Source: Flavobacterium glaciei (GTDB lineage: Bacteria > Bacteroidota > Bacteroidia > Flavobacteriales > Flavobacteriaceae). From it: a DNA stretch of 64,000 bases. The DNA is taken from assembly GCF_003350545.1 (NCBI RefSeq), contig NZ_QQBA01000004.1, positions 62,001 through 126,000 on the forward strand, read 5' to 3'. This document shows, in pieces, positions 60,871 to 64,000 of this stretch; the stretch's first letter is position 1, and every line of letters starts with the position of its first letter. A model generated the notes under the pieces. That model searched no databases. It saw only the letters and a program-made list of their open reading frames with translations, and was not told the DNA's origin. The position numbers were made by a program, and so were the translations under genes.

Positions 60871-61773
60871 ATGAAAGAACAATTTTATTCTTACATACAA
60901 AACCTTCAAGACCAAATCTGTAAAGGATTGGAAGCAGTTGAAGGTGAAGCTAAATTCCGTGAAGATCTTTGGGAGCGTCCAGAAGGCGGCGGAGGAAGAA
61001 CCCGCGTGATTGAAAACGGACAAGTTTTCGAAAAAGGCGGCGTAAATATTTCTGCAGTTCACGGGAAACTACCCGAAGCCATGCAAAAGATGTTCAATGT
61101 AGGCGAAGCTGATTTTTTTGCCTGCGGACTGAGTTTGGTATTGCATCCAAAAAATCCAATGACACCAACCGTTCACGCGAACTGGCGTTATTTCGAAATG
61201 TACGATGACAACGGAAACGTGATTCAACAATGGTTTGGCGGAGGACAGGATTTAACCCCATATTATTTGTTTGAAGAAGATGTGATTCATTTTCATCAAA
61301 CCTGTAAAACCGCCTGCGACAAACATAATCCGGAATTTTATCCAAAATATAAGAAACAATGTGATGCTTATTTTTGGAATGCGCACAGAAATGAAGCCCG
61401 CGGAATTGGCGGATTGTTTTTCGATTATTGCAAAGCAACCGATGACATGACAATGCAAGATTGGTTTAATTTCGTATCTGAAGTTGGGAATAGTTTTCTC
61501 GAAGCTTACGTTCCAATTGTAGAAAAAAGAAAAAATTTACCATATACTTCAGAAAACAGAACGTGGCAGGAAATCCGTCGTGGCCGTTATGTCGAGTTTA
61601 ATTTGGTTCATGACAAAGGCACTTTATTTGGACTAAAAACCAATGGAAGAATCGAAAGTATCCTGATGAGTTTACCGCCGCATGTACAATGGGTTTACGA
61701 CCATCATGCAGAAGCTGGAAGCGAAGAAGAAAAATTAGTAAACGTATTAGAAACCCCAAGAAATTGGATTTAA
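60871..61773 (+). CDS. hemF: Oxygen-dependent coproporphyrinogen III oxidase
   Basis: The 300-residue protein has FREDLWERPEGGGGRTRVIE near the N-terminus and NPMTPTVHANWRYFEMYDD with the active-site residues. WFGGGQDLTPYYLFEEDVIH and FVSEVGNSFLEAYVPIVEKR complete the aerobic CPO fold. It uses O2 to convert coproporphyrinogen III to protoporphyrinogen IX, so the pathway here is aerobic. A dispersed palindrome lies between it and hemB. Confidence 0.96.
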   Translation: MKEQFYSYIQNLQDQICKGLEAVEGEAKFREDLWERPEGGGGRTRVIENGQVFEKGGVNISAVHGKLPEAMQKMFNVGEADFFACGLSLVLHPKNPMTPTVHANWRYFEMYDDNGNVIQQWFGGGQDLTPYYLFEEDVIHFHQTCKTACDKHNPEFYPKYKKQCDAYFWNAHRNEARGIGGLFFDYCKATDDMTMQDWFNFVSEVGNSFLEAYVPIVEKRKNLPYTSENRTWQEIRRGRYVEFNLVHDKGTLFGLKTNGRIESILMSLPPHVQWVYDHHAEAGSEEEKLVNVLETPRNWI

Positions 61774-61780
61774 ATACTTA

Positions 61781-61844
61781 AACCATTAAGAAGTTAAGAA
61801 AAATTAAGTGTAGAACCTTAATGAACCTTAATTTCTTAATGGTT
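61781..61844. repeat. Dispersed palindromic repeat between hemF and hemB
   Basis: AACCATTAAGAAGTTAAG (61781-61798) pairs with CTTAATTTCTTAATGGTT (61827-61844). It is the same family as 10533-10598, inserted inside the heme operon, and could form a transcript hairpin there. Confidence 0.8.
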
Positions 61845-61883
61845 CAAAAAAATAAATTAAAGTTTAACTTTAAACGAAAATAT

Positions 61884-62876
61884 ATGTTCCCATTACACAG
61901 AGGCAGAAGATTAAGAACTAATGAATCTATCCGTAGTTTAGTTCGTGAAACCAGTTTGAGTCCAGCGGATTTTATGTTTCCTATGTTTATTGCTGAAGGT
62001 GAAAACTACAAAGTAGAAATTCCTTCCATGCCAGGCATATTTCGCCGTTCTATAGATTTAACTGTAGAAGAAGTCAAAGAAATATTTGCATTGGGAATTC
62101 GTGCAGTTAATATTTATGTAAAAGTCAGTGAAAATTTAAAAGATAACGAAGGAAATGAAGCTTGGAATCCAAACGGATTAATGCAAAATGCTATTCGTGC
62201 CATCAAAGCCGCTTGTCCGGAAATGATTGTAATGCCTGATGTGGCTTTAGATCCGTATTCTATTTATGGCCATGACGGAATCATTGCAAACGGTGATGTA
62301 GAAAACGATGCAACGAACGCAGCCTTAGTAAAAATGGCTGTTTCTCATGCACAAGCGGGTGCCGATTTTGTAGCGCCATCAGACATGATGGACGGACGTG
62401 TATTGCGTTTGCGCGAAGGTCTAGACGCTGATGGTTTTCATAACGTAGGCATCATGAGTTATTCAGCAAAATATGCTTCTGCATTTTACGGACCGTTTCG
62501 TGATGCATTAGATAGCGCTCCTGTTGATGCCACTGAAATTCCAAAAGACAAAAAAACATACCAAATGGATTATGCGAATCGCATCGAAGCTATCAAAGAA
62601 GCGTTGTGGGACGTGGAAGAAGGCGCTGATATGGTTATGGTGAAACCGGGAATTGCGTATTTAGACATCGTTCGTGAAGTTAAAAACGCGGTAAATGTTC
62701 CAGTAACGGTCTATCATGTTTCGGGAGAATACGCTATGATCAAAGCCGCTGCCGAAAGAGGTTGGCTGGAGCACGATAAAATTATGATGGAACAATTAAT
62801 GTGTATCAAACGCGCTGGAGCAAGTTTGATATCAACGTATTTTGCTAAGGAAGCTGCAATACTGTTAAATAAATAG
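61884..62876 (+). CDS. hemB: Delta-aminolevulinic acid dehydratase (porphobilinogen synthase)
   Basis: From the ATG at 61884 the protein has 330 residues starting MFPLHRGRRLRTNESIRSLV. EIPSMPGIFRRSIDLTVEEV, IMSYSAKYASAFYGPFRDAL and GADMVMVKPGIAYLDIVREV carry the two Schiff-base Lys residues and the metal site. An ATG at 61821 lies inside the repeat and is rejected. It condenses two ALA molecules to porphobilinogen. It is an early pathway enzyme placed last in the operon. Confidence 0.96.
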   Translation: MFPLHRGRRLRTNESIRSLVRETSLSPADFMFPMFIAEGENYKVEIPSMPGIFRRSIDLTVEEVKEIFALGIRAVNIYVKVSENLKDNEGNEAWNPNGLMQNAIRAIKAACPEMIVMPDVALDPYSIYGHDGIIANGDVENDATNAALVKMAVSHAQAGADFVAPSDMMDGRVLRLREGLDADGFHNVGIMSYSAKYASAFYGPFRDALDSAPVDATEIPKDKKTYQMDYANRIEAIKEALWDVEEGADMVMVKPGIAYLDIVREVKNAVNVPVTVYHVSGEYAMIKAAAERGWLEHDKIMMEQLMCIKRAGASLISTYFAKEAAILLNK

Positions 62877-62935
62877 AAAAAATAAATAGTTTTAATAAGA
62901 TGATAAATGTCATTTTAAATAGAGCTTTATTGAAT

Positions 62936-62943
62936 TATATTTG
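62936..62943 (+). promoter_or_regulatory. Candidate -7 element of the cytochrome c gene
   Basis: TATATTTG matches TAnnTTTG, 20 bp before the ATG, so the gene need not depend on the heme operon. Confidence 0.55.
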
Positions 62944-62963
62944 AGTAAATAAACACGTTCGTA

Positions 62964-63365
62964 ATGAAAAAAATAGTAGTAGTAGGATTAGTTTTTTTAG
63001 CTTTATCTTGTAAAGGGAAAGAAGAAGAATCTTTTGGGAAACAAGAAGAAACAACCGTTTCTGAAGGAATGGTAGCAGAAAAACAATCGCCAGAAAAACT
63101 CGGTGAAGCAATTTTCAAAGGTAAAGGGAATTGTGTTGCCTGTCATCAAGTAGACAAGAAAGTGATAGGGCCAAGCTTGCAGGATATTGCGAAGATTTAC
63201 AAAGATAAAAATGCGGATATCGTAACGTTTTTAAAAGGTGAAGGCGAGCCTATTGTTGACCCAAGCCAATACGAAGTTATGAAAACAAACTTTGCGGTTA
63301 CTAAAGCGATGTCTGATGATGAATTAAAAGCCCTAGAAGCTTACGTATACTCAAATTTGAAATAG
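62964..63365 (+). CDS. c-type cytochrome lipoprotein
   Basis: The 133-residue protein has a lipoprotein signal peptide (VVVGLVFLALSC, Cys ~16), a Glu/Lys-rich linker and a class I cytochrome c domain. The heme site is GNCVACHQVD (around residue 57) and VIGPSLQDIAKIYKDKNADI follows. MKTNFAVTKAMSDDELKALE supplies the axial Met candidates. It is a periplasm-facing electron carrier. Its position after hemB places a heme consumer next to heme synthesis. Confidence 0.9.
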   Translation: MKKIVVVGLVFLALSCKGKEEESFGKQEETTVSEGMVAEKQSPEKLGEAIFKGKGNCVACHQVDKKVIGPSLQDIAKIYKDKNADIVTFLKGEGEPIVDPSQYEVMKTNFAVTKAMSDDELKALEAYVYSNLK

Positions 63366-63394
63366 ATTTAACATATTGAGCGTACTAGTAATTA

Positions 63395-63494
63395 GGAGCT
63401 ATTCCCGCTCTACGCTGTATTCCCGATAAATAAAAACTACGGCAAAAAGCCTTGTTTTTCTGAGTCGGGAGATGCCGCTGCTATCGGGGCTAAA
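63395..63494. repeat. GC-rich flavobacterial dispersed element
   Basis: AGGAGCTATTCCCGCTCTAC, later TTCCCGATA (63421-63429), and at the other end GATGCCGCTGCTATCGGGGC with TATCGGG (63482-63488) pairing CCCGATA. It resembles a structured intergenic element common in Flavobacterium genomes and lies between the cytochrome gene and the terminator at 63500. Confidence 0.6.
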
Positions 63495-63499
63495 ACACA

Positions 63500-63530
63500 A
63501 GAACCATTCGTCTCTGCGAATGGTTTTTTT
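63500..63530 (+). terminator. Terminator after the cytochrome c gene
   Basis: AACCATTCG pairs with CGAATGGTT around TCTCTG, followed by a T run. Confidence 0.88.
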
Positions 63531-63614
63531 GTTTTCAAAACGTACTGTTTTTTTTCTTTCTGAACTTTATTACTTCTTTTGGAAGAATTTGATAATTTTT
63601 TTTATCTTTAAAAT

Positions 63615-64000
63615 ATGGAAACAGTCTGCATCAAAACACCTTTAGGAATTGCTTCAATCATAGGTGATGAAAATGGAATTTCTGTGATTTCAGTTGCTGA
63701 TGACGGAGAAATTTCAACTACAATTCCAGCTGTTTTACAACAAGCCGTCATAGAACTCAATGATTATTTTGAAGGAAAACGAACCGTTTTTGATTTTGTA
63801 CTGAATCCACAAGGTACTGAATTCCAACAAAAAGTTTGGAAAGGATTGCTCGAAATTCCATTTGGAAAAACCTGTAGCTACATGGAATTATCAAAGAAAC
63901 TGGGCGATGTCAAAGCCATTCGAGCTGTAGCTTCTGCTAATGGGAAAAACCCGCTTTGGATTGTTGTTCCTTGTCACAGAGTCATTGGAACAGATGGTTC
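63615..64000 (+). CDS. Methylated-DNA-protein-cysteine methyltransferase (partial)
   Basis: The reading frame starts with ATG at 63615 and runs past the right edge; 128 residues are visible. The start METVCIKTPLGIASIIGDEN and the C-terminal domain with FQQKVWKGLLEIPFGKTCSY and IVVPCHRVIGTDG show the O6-alkylguanine-DNA alkyltransferase active site, with Cys in PCHRV. It repairs O6-methylguanine by a suicide transfer to that Cys. A TATCTTTA element ends 4 bp before the ATG, so the mRNA may be leaderless. Confidence 0.93.
   Translation, partial: METVCIKTPLGIASIIGDENGISVISVADDGEISTTIPAVLQQAVIELNDYFEGKRTVFDFVLNPQGTEFQQKVWKGLLEIPFGKTCSYMELSKKLGDVKAIRAVASANGKNPLWIVVPCHRVIGTDG

Overview
The window is a chromosomal segment of a Flavobacterium-like member of the Flavobacteriaceae (Bacteroidetes). 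The evidence is the low G+C content, the TAnnTTTG -7 promoter motifs with no clear Shine-Dalgarno sites, and family content: PorT-type outer-membrane barrel, DUF4175, DUF4837, HU-CCDC81/SPOR, a plant-type acyl-ACP desaturase, and paired GlnRS and GluRS. Almost all of it is housekeeping DNA. I see no insertion sequence, prophage or CRISPR array. Both ends are cut: a GH3-family gene at the left and a methylguanine-DNA methyltransferase gene at the right.

Layout. 0-6.5 kb: mostly leftward genes (GH3, an M23-like membrane stub, tex, an AAA/DUF4143 ATPase, rpiB, a frameshifted DUF2007 gene) plus rightward tatA and DUF1294. They flank an AT-rich gap (5557-6264) with many DnaA-box-like motifs. 6.6-31 kb: mostly rightward genes (rnr, a GIN-domain protein, a LysE transporter, glnS, a YtxH/holin-like trio, a PorT-like barrel, DUF4175, ybeY, mnmG, a methyltransferase, an OmpH-like lipoprotein, a PIF1-like helicase, dprA). 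Leftward folB, SPFH, gltX, HU-SPOR and tRNA-Cys interrupt them. Three perfect ParB (parS) sites lie between ybeY and mnmG, with a fourth near-match after mnmG. Together with the gap at 6 kb this suggests that the window covers the replication-origin side of the chromosome.

31-53 kb: trpS, two plsC-type acyltransferases (the second next to an acyl-ACP desaturase), an ECF sigma factor with an anti-sigma/beta-barrel hybrid protein, recA, a thioesterase, holB, pgk, an MltD-like LysM transglycosylase, DUF4837, a GNAT enzyme, an OmpA-domain protein, an S41 protease, rnpA, an HD-domain protein, enoyl-CoA hydratase and an NtrY-like histidine kinase. 52.7-63.4 kb: a nearly complete heme pathway. hemJ-like, MATE, hemH and an AraC regulator run leftward; hemA-C-D-E-F-B and a c-type cytochrome run rightward. 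With gltX supplying glutamyl-tRNA, only hemL is missing from the window.

Intergenic DNA carries several dispersed palindromic repeats, a 103-bp tandem repeat beside tRNA-Cys, and a striking 32-bp-period palindrome array upstream of the AAA ATPase. The most interesting observations are the oriC/parS pair, the palindrome array, the tRNA-Cys repeat and the envelope-spanning sigma regulator.
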